NCBI RefSeq assembly: GCF_014930365.1
Contig: NZ_JABXWI010000004.1
Location: 682,001 to 746,000, forward strand
Source: Streptomyces caniscabiei
GTDB lineage: Bacteria > Actinomycetota > Actinomycetes > Streptomycetales > Streptomycetaceae
DNA length: 64,000 nucleotides
Reading direction: 5' to 3'
This document shows, piece by piece, positions 8,493 to 16,314 of the stretch (positions are counted from its first letter, which is position 1; each line of letters opens with the position of its first letter). The notes under the pieces are model-generated. The model was not told the origin of the DNA, searched no databases, and was given only the letters and a program-made list of their open reading frames with translations. Position numbers and translations under genes: made by a program.

Positions 8493-10985
8493 TCACTCGA
8501 TGGGGATCTCCGCCCACACCTGCTTGCCGCCGCTGACCGGGACGGAGCCCCACGCGGTGGACATGGCCTCGACGAGCAGGATGCCGCGGCCGCCGGTGGC
8601 CTCCCAGCCGATGACGGTGGGTTTCATCGGGGTGCGCGGGGAGGAGTCGGCGACGGAGACGCGCAGGCGGTCGGCGAGCAGGGTGAGGTCGAGGCGGACC
8701 CGGCCGTCGGTGTGCACGAGGGCGTTGGTGACCAGCTCCGAGACCACGAGGAGCACGCTGTCGGCCATGGATTCGACGCCCCAGCGGCGCAGCACGCGCC
8801 GGGTGTACCGGCGGGCCTGCCCGACCGCCTGGGGGACGCGCCACACGCTCCAGTTCTCGCGCTGGGGGCGCAGCGCCATGCCGTCGTAGCGCACCAGCAG
8901 GAGGGCCACGTCGTCGTCGCGGTTGGCGCCGCCGAGGAGGGTGTCGGCGACCACGCCGAGGTGCGCGGGGTCGGCGGCGGACAGTTCGGCGGCGAGATGG
9001 TCGAGCCCGTCCTCCACGTCGACGTCGGCGGATTCCACGAGGCCGTCGGTGGTGAGGGCCAGCAGGGTGCCGGGGGTCAGCCGCAGCGGGCTCATCGGGA
9101 AGTCGGCCTGCATGACGACGCCGAGCGGTGGGCCGCCCTCGGCCTCGCTGATCTCGGTGCTGCCGCTCGGGTGCCGCAGCACCGGCGGGATGTGGCCGGC
9201 CCGGACGTACCAGGCGGAGCCCTCCTCCATGTCGATGTCGACGTAGCAGCAGGTCGCGAAGAGGTCGGTCTCCATGTCCATGAGGAGCCGGTTGGCGTGC
9301 GAGACGACGACGTCCGGGGGGTGCCCCTCGACGGCGTACGCGCGCAGCGCGGTGCGCATCTGGCCCATCAGGGTGGCGGCGCCCGCGTTGTGGCCCTGGA
9401 CGTCGCCGATGACGAGGGCCACGTGGTTGTCGGGCAGCGGGATCACGTCGTACCAGTCGCCGCCGACCTCCAGTCCGGCCGTGGTGGGCAGATAGCGGGC
9501 GACGGCGACCGCGCCGGGCAGCTGGGGCAGCCGGCGCGGCAGCAGGGTGCGCTGGAGCATGCCGACGAGTTCGTGCTCGGCGTCGAAGGCGTGCGCCCGC
9601 ATCAGGGCCTGCCCGGCCAGGCCCGAGGCGGCGGTGAGCAGGGCGCGTTCCTCGGGGCCGAAGTCGTGGGGGTTGTCCCAGCCGATCAGGCACGCCCCCG
9701 CCATGCGGCCGCCGGCGGGCAGCGGGAGCACGGCGAGGCCGCCGGGGCCGACGTCGGCGAGGGCCGGTTCCAGATCGGCTCCGGCGGGCCAGATCCCGGC
9801 GCGTCCCTCGCGCAGGGCGGTGGCGAGGGTCGGCATGGTGCGCACGGGCGCGTCCGGCCACTCGGAGCGCCATTCGGAGCGCCACACCTCGGGCCAGACC
9901 TCCGGCTGCGGCGGATCGAGGACGGTGACGACCAGACGGTCGCCCTCCAGCTCGGCGAGGGCGATCCGGTCGGCCTGCAGCGGCTTGCGCAGGGCGGTGA
10001 CCACGGCCTGGCTGACGTCCCGGACGGTGCCTGCGGTGGCCAGGGCGGCGGCGAGGCGCTGGATGCGGGCCACGTCGCCGCGTCCGGTGCGCAGGGTGGA
10101 GGCGTCGGCGACGGTGCCGACGAGACGGGCGGGCCGCAGCTCGCCGCCGGGCAGGATCCGGCCGCGCAGCCGGAGCCACTTCTGCTCGCCGGACGGCTGG
10201 AGGATGCGGAACTCCAGCTCCCGGTCACCGATGGACATGTGGTCCGCCTCCACGACGGACATCAGCGCCGGCAGGTCCTCGGGCACGGTCAGCGCGATCA
10301 GGGTCTCGACGCGGCCGTCGAAGTCGTCCGGGCCCATGCCGAACAGCTCCAGCAGCCCGTCGTCGACCTCGACCCGCCCGGTGTCCATGGCGAGGTCGAA
10401 CGAGGCTCCGGACGCGGCGGACCGGGCGGGGGTGGCATCGGCGGCCGCCTCGGCGAGCACGCCGAGACAGCGCCGGTCCTCGGCGTCGAAGGCGTCCGTG
10501 CCGTCGCCGACGGCCACGAGACAGCCGCGTTCGCGCAGCGGCAGCAGGCCGAGCGAGAAGCCCTCGGGCAGGGCACGGCGGACGTCGGCGTCCTGGGAGG
10601 TTTCGGCGCCCTGAGGGGTATCGGCGTCTTGGCGCGGGTCGGTGCCCTGGTGCGGGTCGGCGTCCCGGGACAGGTCGGTGGAGGCGAGCCAGCGCGGGCG
10701 GCCCGAGCGGCAGGTCTCGGCGACCGGGGCGGTGCCCGACGCCGGATAGCTGTCGGAGAGCCCGTAGAGGTTCCTGGGCACGCCGGCGGAGGCGGTGAGG
10801 GACAGGGCCTCGCCCTCACCGTCCGGGAGGTACACGGCGGCGACGGTCGCACTGGTGAAAACGAGCACCTGTTCGAGGATGGCGTGCAGCCGCTCGTGCG
10901 GATCGAGATCGCCGCCGAGCGTGCTGAGCGCGAGTTCGGCACGCAGCGCCCTCGTTCCGTGTTCCGCAGCGCCCTCACTGACCAC
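8493..10985 (-). CDS. SpoIIE-type PP2C phosphatase with GAF, PAS and kinase-like ATPase domains (1)
   Basis: 830 residues from GTG 10985. Order by eye: GAF (about 25-165), PAS (about 180-300), second GAF (about 310-460), PP2C/SpoIIE (about 480-690, with VGGDWYDVIPL and GDVQGHNA supplying the metal-binding Asp), and a C-terminal HATPase (about 700-825, SELVTNALVHTDG and GRGILLVEAM). Such proteins dephosphorylate anti-anti-sigma factors, and the ATPase can act as an anti-sigma kinase, giving a partner-switch in one chain. GAF1 contains a short 7-residue repeat insertion (DADPHQG/TDPRQDA-like). It is divergent from ramC over a 263-bp region and upstream of the phosphoesterase. Confidence 0.9.
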   Translation of the reverse strand: MVSEGAAEHGTRALRAELALSTLGGDLDPHERLHAILEQVLVFTSATVAAVYLPDGEGEALSLTASAGVPRNLYGLSDSYPASGTAPVAETCRSGRPRWLASTDLSRDADPHQGTDPRQDADTPQGAETSQDADVRRALPEGFSLGLLPLRERGCLVAVGDGTDAFDAEDRRCLGVLAEAAADATPARSAASGASFDLAMDTGRVEVDDGLLELFGMGPDDFDGRVETLIALTVPEDLPALMSVVEADHMSIGDRELEFRILQPSGEQKWLRLRGRILPGGELRPARLVGTVADASTLRTGRGDVARIQRLAAALATAGTVRDVSQAVVTALRKPLQADRIALAELEGDRLVVTVLDPPQPEVWPEVWRSEWRSEWPDAPVRTMPTLATALREGRAGIWPAGADLEPALADVGPGGLAVLPLPAGGRMAGACLIGWDNPHDFGPEERALLTAASGLAGQALMRAHAFDAEHELVGMLQRTLLPRRLPQLPGAVAVARYLPTTAGLEVGGDWYDVIPLPDNHVALVIGDVQGHNAGAATLMGQMRTALRAYAVEGHPPDVVVSHANRLLMDMETDLFATCCYVDIDMEEGSAWYVRAGHIPPVLRHPSGSTEISEAEGGPPLGVVMQADFPMSPLRLTPGTLLALTTDGLVESADVDVEDGLDHLAAELSAADPAHLGVVADTLLGGANRDDDVALLLVRYDGMALRPQRENWSVWRVPQAVGQARRYTRRVLRRWGVESMADSVLLVVSELVTNALVHTDGRVRLDLTLLADRLRVSVADSSPRTPMKPTVIGWEATGGRGILLVEAMSTAWGSVPVSGGKQVWAEIPIE

Positions 10986-11124
10986 GTCCGCAATTACAGC
11001 GCTTCCGGCCCGCTCGCGCAGCCCCTGGGAGCGTTCGGCGAGGCCGGGGACCTGCCCACGGGGGCCGTCCGGGATCGAAAGAACCCGAACAGATCTTTAC
11101 TCGTGCGTTCCGCACACCGACCGC

Positions 11125-11161
11125 GTGACAGGCGTGACGGGTCACTGGTGACAGCCGTGAC
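11125..11161 (+). promoter_or_regulatory. Pair of direct repeats upstream of ramC, likely RamR sites
   Basis: GTGACAGGCGTGAC (11125-11138) and GTGACAGCCGTGAC (11148-11161) are 13/14 identical and start 23 bp apart, close to two helical turns. They lie about 90-120 bp before the ramC start. In S. coelicolor RamR is known to bind direct repeats in the ramC promoter; assigning these repeats to RamR is inference. Confidence 0.55.
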
Positions 11162-11248
11162 TGTCGGGTCCCAGGACGGGCTGGAAGGCTCGTCCTCACC
11201 CGGCCCAGGGGGCGACGGCACTGACGGCACACGACTCGGGGGACGCGC

Positions 11249-14062
11249 ATGGACAAGCGGTACGAGGCGTACGCGCTCGCCGACCGGCACTTCTACGAGA
11301 CGCCGGACCGGCTGTCGGCCGGTGACCGCGCCGGCACGGCGGCGCCGGGCTACGAGACGGCGGGGCGCGCGGTCCCCGAGGGCTGGCGGGCCGCCCGGAT
11401 CGGGGACTGGCTGACGCTGACCCCGGTCGACGACGGCGGGCGGCCCCGTCCCGGGCCCACCCAGGGATGGAAGGTGCACGCCTCCGCCACCCGGGCGAAC
11501 GCGGACCGTGTCGCGGCGATCGTGTGGGACTACTGCGTGCCCCGGCGGATCCCGTTCAAGTTCGTGCCGGGCCCGCATCTGCTGCACCTGCGCAACGCGA
11601 AGTACGCGGCCCGCGACACCAGCGGCAAGTTCGTGACGGTCTACCCGGCCGACGAGGAGCAGCTGCACCTCGTCCTGCGCGAGCTCGGGGCGCTCCTGGA
11701 GGGCTTCGAGGGGCCGTACATCCTCACCGACCTGCGCTGGAACGAGGGCCCGCTGTACGTCCGCTACGGCGCCTTCGCCCGCTCCTTCGTCGTCGACGAG
11801 CGCGGCACGCTCGTCCCGGCGGTGCGGGACGGCGCGGGCACCCTGGTCCCGGACCAGCGCAAGCCGACCTTCCATGTGCCCGACTGGGTGACCCTGCCCG
11901 CATTCCTGGAGCCGCAGCTCGCGGCGCGCAACGCGACCACGGTCGGCGACCTGCCGTACCGCATCGAGAAGGCGCTGCACTTCTCCAACGGCGGCGGGGT
12001 GTACGTCGGCACCGACACCCGGGACGGCCGCCGGGTGGTCCTCAAGGAGGGGCGCCCGCACGCGGGGCTGGCCGCCGACGGGGCCGACGCGGTGACCCGG
12101 CTGGAGCGGGAGAGGGCCGCGCTGGAGCGGCTGGCCGGGCTGGGGGTGGTGCCCGAGGTGCGCGACTGGTTCACGCTCGGCGACCACCGCTTCCTGGTCA
12201 TGGACTTCGTCGAGGGCCGCCCGCTCAACTCGTACGTCGCCGAACGGCACCCCCTGCTGGCCGCGGATCCCGAGCCGGGCGCGGTCGCCGCGTACACGGC
12301 CTGGGCGTTACACGTCCACCGGGCCGTCGAGGAGGCGGTCGAGGCGGTGCACGCACGCGGGATCGTCTTCAACGACCTGCACGTCTTCAACATCATGGTC
12401 GCGCCCGACGAGCACTCGGTGTCGCTGCTGGACTTCGAGGCCGCGGCACCCGCCGAGGAGAACGGCCGCCAGGTCGTCGCCCACCCCGGCTTCCTCGCGC
12501 CCCCGGACCGCACCGGCCCCGACGTCGACCGCTACGCCCTCGCGTGTCTGCGCCTCGCGCTGTTCCTGCCGGTCACCTCGCTGCTGGTGGTGGAGCGGGC
12601 GAAGGCCGCGCATCTGGCGGCGGTGATCGCGGAGCAGTTCCCGCAGGTGCCGCGCGCGTTCCTGGACGAGGCGGTGGCGGAGATCTCCCGTGACATCGGG
12701 GCGAAGGGGTCGGCACCGGCGCCGATATCGACACCGACACCGGCACCCTTGGCGCGCACCCGGGCACCCGAGGCCGGGGCGGGCGGCGTGGCGGCCGGGG
12801 CTGGCGGCGTGGTCTCCGGGGCGGGCGGCTGGTCGCCGGCCGAGCCCGGCGACTGGCCCTACAGCCGGGACTCCATGGTCAAGGCGATCCTGGCCTCCGC
12901 GACACCGGAGCGCGACGACCGGCTCTTCCCCGGCGACGTCGCCCAGTTCTCCGACGGCGGCGGCCTCGGGCTCGCGCACGGCGCGGCCGGGGTCCTGTAC
13001 GCCCTCGCGGAGGTCGGCGCCGAACGCTACGAGGAGGGCGAGCGCTGGCTGCTCGACCACACCGACCCGGTGCCGATCGGCACCCCGCTCGGCCTGTACG
13101 ACGGTCTCGCGGGCGTCGCCCACACCCTGGAGCGGCTGGGGCACCGGCAGCGGGCCCTGGACCTCGTCGAGCAGATCCTCGGCGAGAAGTGGCACAAGCT
13201 GTCGTCCGACCTGCGCGGGGGGCTCGCCGGGCTCGGACTGGTGCTCGACGAGCTGGCGCGGACCACCGGTGAGGCCGCGCTGCGCGACCACGCGGCGCGG
13301 GCGGCCGACCTGCTGGTCCGGCGTCTCGCCGAGCCCCGCCCGGCACCGCCCCGCCGACGGGCCGGCCTGCTGCGCGGCGCGAGCGGACCCGCGCTGTTCC
13401 TGCTGCGCCGGTACGAGACCACGGGCGAGCGCGCGTTGCTCGACGCGGCGGGCGAGGCACTGCGACAGGACCTGGAGTGTCTCGTCGAGCAGAAGAACGG
13501 CGGGCTGGCCGTCGACGAGGGTTGGCGGACGATGCCGTACCTCGGCGACGGGAGCGTGGGCGTCGGGATGGTGCTCGACGACTACGCGGCGGCGACCGAC
13601 GCCGTCGATGCCGGTGGCGGTAACGGTGCCCGTGACGGCGCCGGTGGCGGTGCGGCTGCCGCTGCCGCTGGCAGTACCCGTGCCGATGACGGTGACGGTC
13701 GACTCGCCCGCCCGGCGGACGAGTTCGCCCGGGTCCGCGCGGGCGTCCTGGCCGCCGCGTCCTATCGCTTCTACGCGCAGCCGGGGCTGTTCGAGGGCCG
13801 CGCCGGGATGATCCTGCACCTCGCCCGGACGGGTGCCCCGCGCGAGCGGCTGACGGAGCAGATCGCCGCCCTCGGCTGGCACTCGATGCCCTACCAGGGC
13901 CAACTGGCCTTCCCCGGCAATCACTTGATGCGGCTCTCCATGGACCTCGGTACCGGAACGGCGGGGTGCCTGCTGGCCCTCGGCGCGGCCCACGCCGCCG
14001 CCGACAGCGACGCCACGGCGCACCTTCCGTTCCTGCCGCCGCTCCGACGGCGGCCCCACTGA
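11249..14062 (+). CDS. ramC: RamC-type class III lanthipeptide synthetase
   Basis: 937 residues from ATG 11249 after GGGGGA. The N-terminal third is the phospho-Ser lyase-type region. The central kinase has VVLKEGRP (Lys near 266), a modified catalytic loop FNDLHVFNIMV (Asp near 376) and LLDFEA in place of DFG. The C-terminal LanC-like cyclase begins near residue 550 (DGGGLGLAHGAAG) and ends MPYQGQLAFPGNHLM. This order defines class III enzymes that phosphorylate, eliminate and cyclise Ser/Cys in RamS-type peptides. Odd points: codon 354 (12308-12310) is TTA, implying bldA dependence, and low-complexity stretches occur at about 480-530 and, within the cyclase, at about 790-820. First gene of ramCSAB. 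Confidence 0.95.
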   Translation: MDKRYEAYALADRHFYETPDRLSAGDRAGTAAPGYETAGRAVPEGWRAARIGDWLTLTPVDDGGRPRPGPTQGWKVHASATRANADRVAAIVWDYCVPRRIPFKFVPGPHLLHLRNAKYAARDTSGKFVTVYPADEEQLHLVLRELGALLEGFEGPYILTDLRWNEGPLYVRYGAFARSFVVDERGTLVPAVRDGAGTLVPDQRKPTFHVPDWVTLPAFLEPQLAARNATTVGDLPYRIEKALHFSNGGGVYVGTDTRDGRRVVLKEGRPHAGLAADGADAVTRLERERAALERLAGLGVVPEVRDWFTLGDHRFLVMDFVEGRPLNSYVAERHPLLAADPEPGAVAAYTAWALHVHRAVEEAVEAVHARGIVFNDLHVFNIMVAPDEHSVSLLDFEAAAPAEENGRQVVAHPGFLAPPDRTGPDVDRYALACLRLALFLPVTSLLVVERAKAAHLAAVIAEQFPQVPRAFLDEAVAEISRDIGAKGSAPAPISTPTPAPLARTRAPEAGAGGVAAGAGGVVSGAGGWSPAEPGDWPYSRDSMVKAILASATPERDDRLFPGDVAQFSDGGGLGLAHGAAGVLYALAEVGAERYEEGERWLLDHTDPVPIGTPLGLYDGLAGVAHTLERLGHRQRALDLVEQILGEKWHKLSSDLRGGLAGLGLVLDELARTTGEAALRDHAARAADLLVRRLAEPRPAPPRRRAGLLRGASGPALFLLRRYETTGERALLDAAGEALRQDLECLVEQKNGGLAVDEGWRTMPYLGDGSVGVGMVLDDYAAATDAVDAGGGNGARDGAGGGAAAAAAGSTRADDGDGRLARPADEFARVRAGVLAAASYRFYAQPGLFEGRAGMILHLARTGAPRERLTEQIAALGWHSMPYQGQLAFPGNHLMRLSMDLGTGTAGCLLALGAAHAAADSDATAHLPFLPPLRRRPH

Positions 14063-14149
14063 CGCGGTTCCGCCACCCGGCGGAGTCGTGACGCACCAAT
14101 CCCGTCCCCACAAGGGCCCCGAGCGGGCCACCGATCGAAAGGAATCGAC

Positions 14150-14266
14150 ATGGCACTTCTCGACCTGCAGACGATGGAAGCCGACGAGACGACCGGCACC
14201 GGCGGCCCCAGCTCCCTGAGCGTGCTGTCCTGTGTGAGCGCGGCCAGCATCACGCTCTGCCTCTGA
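14150..14266 (+). CDS. ramS: SapB/AmfS-type lanthipeptide precursor
   Basis: A 38-residue peptide from ATG 14150 with AAAGGAA upstream. The leader begins MALLDLQTMEADE and holds the LxLQ motif used by class III synthetases. The core carries two exact Ser-xx-Ser-xxx-Cys motifs, S21/S24/C28 and S30/S33/C37, matching the two-ring pattern of SapB and AmfS. It should be dehydrated and cyclised by RamC to a hydrophobic two-ring surfactant that lowers surface tension for aerial hyphae. It lies 87 nt after ramC. The end of the gene is part of a short tandem duplication. Confidence 0.95.
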   Translation: MALLDLQTMEADETTGTGGPSSLSVLSCVSAASITLCL

Positions 14267-14282
14267 TCATCTGCCTCTGATC
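14256..14282 (+). repeat. 14-bp tandem duplication across the ramS stop codon
   Basis: TCTGCCTCTGATC occurs at 14256-14268 and again at 14270-14282, a 14-bp period. The first copy encodes the last residues and stop of ramS; the second lies just after. It looks like a recent slippage duplication. Confidence 0.75.
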
Positions 14283-14357
14283 GTCCGAGCGGGGCGTCCG
14301 GGTCACCCGGGCAGCCGCCCGTCGGACCGGCACGGCGGCTGAGTCGCGCCGACGGCT

Positions 14358-14398
14358 CCGGACGGTTCCTCTCCCCTGTCCGGGGAGGGGCCGTCCGG
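14358..14398 (+). terminator. Hairpin between ramS and ramA, terminator or attenuator
   Basis: CCGGACGG (14358-14365) pairs with CCGTCCGG (14391-14398) and CTCCCC (14371-14376) with GGGGAG (14382-14387), closing a 5-nt loop. Placed between precursor and exporter genes, it could keep the ramCS message abundant relative to ramAB. Confidence 0.6.
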
Positions 14399-14478
14399 GG
14401 CCCATCCGTCATTCTGACGATTCCCTCATCGGGCCATCACCCCGGCCGTTCATCCGGTCGTCCCACGTCAGGACAGGT

Positions 14479-16314
14479 ATGACGACCCTCACCGAAGGCG
14501 GTGCCCACGGCCCGGCGGCCGTGTCCGTCCCCCTGCTGCGCTCGATCGTCCGCCGCTCCGGCCCCCGTTGCACGACCCTGGCACTCGTGTCCATGGCCTC
14601 GACGGGGGCGAACCTGTTGCTGCCCGTCGCGCTGGGCCGGGCCCTCGACCTGCTGCTCGCCGGCGATCCGGACGGCTCGCGCCAAGTGCTGTGGTGCGCC
14701 GTGCTGGTCCTCGTGGCGGCCGTCCTCGACGCGGTCGAGACCGTGCTCGGCGGTACCACGAACGCCCGGGCCACCGCATGGCTGCGCCACGGTCTGGTCC
14801 GGCACGTCCTGGCCGTCGGACCCCGGGCCGTCGCCCGGTTCGGCCCGGGGGACATGGTGGCGCGGCTCGTGGGGAACGCGGCCCAGGCGGGATCGGCCCC
14901 CGCGACCGCCGCCGCGCTCCTCGCCGCGCTCGCCGGGCCCCTGGGCGCGGTGGTGGCCCTCACGGTGATCGACCCGCGGCTCGGGGCGGCCTTCCTGATC
15001 GGCGCACCGCTGCTCGTGCTGCTGCTGCGCGCTCTCGCGCGGGACTCCTCCGACTGTGTGACGCGCTACCAGCGGGCCCAGGGCCGTATCGCGGGCGGCC
15101 TGGCGGAGGCCGTCGCCGGACACCGCACGATCGCGGCCGCCGGAACGGCCGAGCGCACCGTCGCGCGTGTCCTGCGCCCCCTGCCCGAACTCTCCCGCGA
15201 GGGTCACCGCATGTGGCTCGTCCAGGGCCGCGCCGCCGCCCGGGCGGCCACCGTGGCCCCGCTCCTGCAGCTCGCGATCGTCGCCACCGCCGGGGTCCTG
15301 CTCACCCGACAGCAGCTGTCCGTGGGCGAGTTGCTGGCCGCGTCCCGCTACGCCGTCCTCGCCGCGGGCGTCGGCGTCCTGGTCGGGCAGCTCACGGGCC
15401 TGGTCCGCGCGCGGACGGCGGCCGAGCGGCTGGACGAGCTGGCGGGCGAACCCCCGACTTCGTACGGGGAACGCGCGCTGCCGCCTTCCGGGACGGGGCG
15501 GCTGGAGCTGCGCTCCGTGACCGTCCGCCGGGGTGGGCGCGCCGTGTTGGATGGCGTCGATCTGGTGGTCCCGGCCGGCGCCACGGTCGCCGTGGTGGGC
15601 CGGTCGGGCGCGGGCAAGTCGCTGCTCGCCGCGGTGGCCGGGCGGCTGGTGGATCCGGACGAGGGGGAGGTCCGGCTCGACGGGGTGCCCCTGCCCGAGC
15701 TGGAACGCCGCGAGCTGCGGCGGGCGATCGTCCACGCCTTCGAACGCCCGGCCCTGCTGGGTGAGTCGGTGGAGGACACCATCGCCTTCGGCGTGGTCCG
15801 CCCCTCCCCCGCCCGGGTGCGGGAGGCGGCCCGCGCCGCGCACGCCGACGGTTTCGTCCGACGCCTCCCCGAGGGTTACGCCACTCGGTGCGCCGAAGCG
15901 CCCCTGTCCGGTGGTGAGGCCCAACGCCTGGGCCTTGCACGCGCGTTCGCCCGCGACAGTCGTCTGCTGGTGCTCGACGACGCCCTCTCCAGCCTCGACA
16001 CCCTGACCGAACACGACATCACCGACGCCCTCCTGCGTCCCACCGCGGGCGGCAGCCGTCTGCTGGTCGCGCACCGTGTCACCACGGCCGCCCGCGCGGA
16101 CACGGTGGTGTGGCTGGAGAAAGGGAGGGTGCGCGCGGTGGGGCCGCATGCGGAGTTGTGGCGGACGCCGGAGTACCGGGAACTGTTCGGGACGCGGGCG
16201 CCGAACGACACGGACCGGACGGACCCCACTGACCGGACGGACCGAACTGACCGGACGGACGCCGTCCGCGAGGGCAGCGCGTCCCGGGCCGCGCCCGGCG
16301 GAGGGGTCCGGTGA
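14479..16314 (+). CDS. ramA: RamA-type ABC exporter, fused permease and ATPase
   Basis: 611 residues from ATG 14479 with AGGACAGG upstream. Six hydrophobic segments fill roughly residues 20-300; the ATPase has VVGRSGAGKSLLA (Walker A, about 370), LSGGEAQRLGLARAF (signature, about 475) and LLVLDDALSSLD (Walker B). It should act with RamB as a heterodimer exporting or processing the SapB-like peptide. The C terminus is a tandem TDRTD-rich tail (about residues 578-593) encoded by a short DNA repeat. Its TGA overlaps the ramB GTG (GTGA), indicating translational coupling. Confidence 0.92.
   Translation: MTTLTEGGAHGPAAVSVPLLRSIVRRSGPRCTTLALVSMASTGANLLLPVALGRALDLLLAGDPDGSRQVLWCAVLVLVAAVLDAVETVLGGTTNARATAWLRHGLVRHVLAVGPRAVARFGPGDMVARLVGNAAQAGSAPATAAALLAALAGPLGAVVALTVIDPRLGAAFLIGAPLLVLLLRALARDSSDCVTRYQRAQGRIAGGLAEAVAGHRTIAAAGTAERTVARVLRPLPELSREGHRMWLVQGRAAARAATVAPLLQLAIVATAGVLLTRQQLSVGELLAASRYAVLAAGVGVLVGQLTGLVRARTAAERLDELAGEPPTSYGERALPPSGTGRLELRSVTVRRGGRAVLDGVDLVVPAGATVAVVGRSGAGKSLLAAVAGRLVDPDEGEVRLDGVPLPELERRELRRAIVHAFERPALLGESVEDTIAFGVVRPSPARVREAARAAHADGFVRRLPEGYATRCAEAPLSGGEAQRLGLARAFARDSRLLVLDDALSSLDTLTEHDITDALLRPTAGGSRLLVAHRVTTAARADTVVWLEKGRVRAVGPHAELWRTPEYRELFGTRAPNDTDRTDPTDRTDRTDRTDAVREGSASRAAPGGGVR

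Noticed and set aside
8379..11414. A 1011-residue plus-strand open frame
   Set aside because: Antisense to SpoIIE phosphatase 1 and crossing into ramC out of frame; no recognisable motif.
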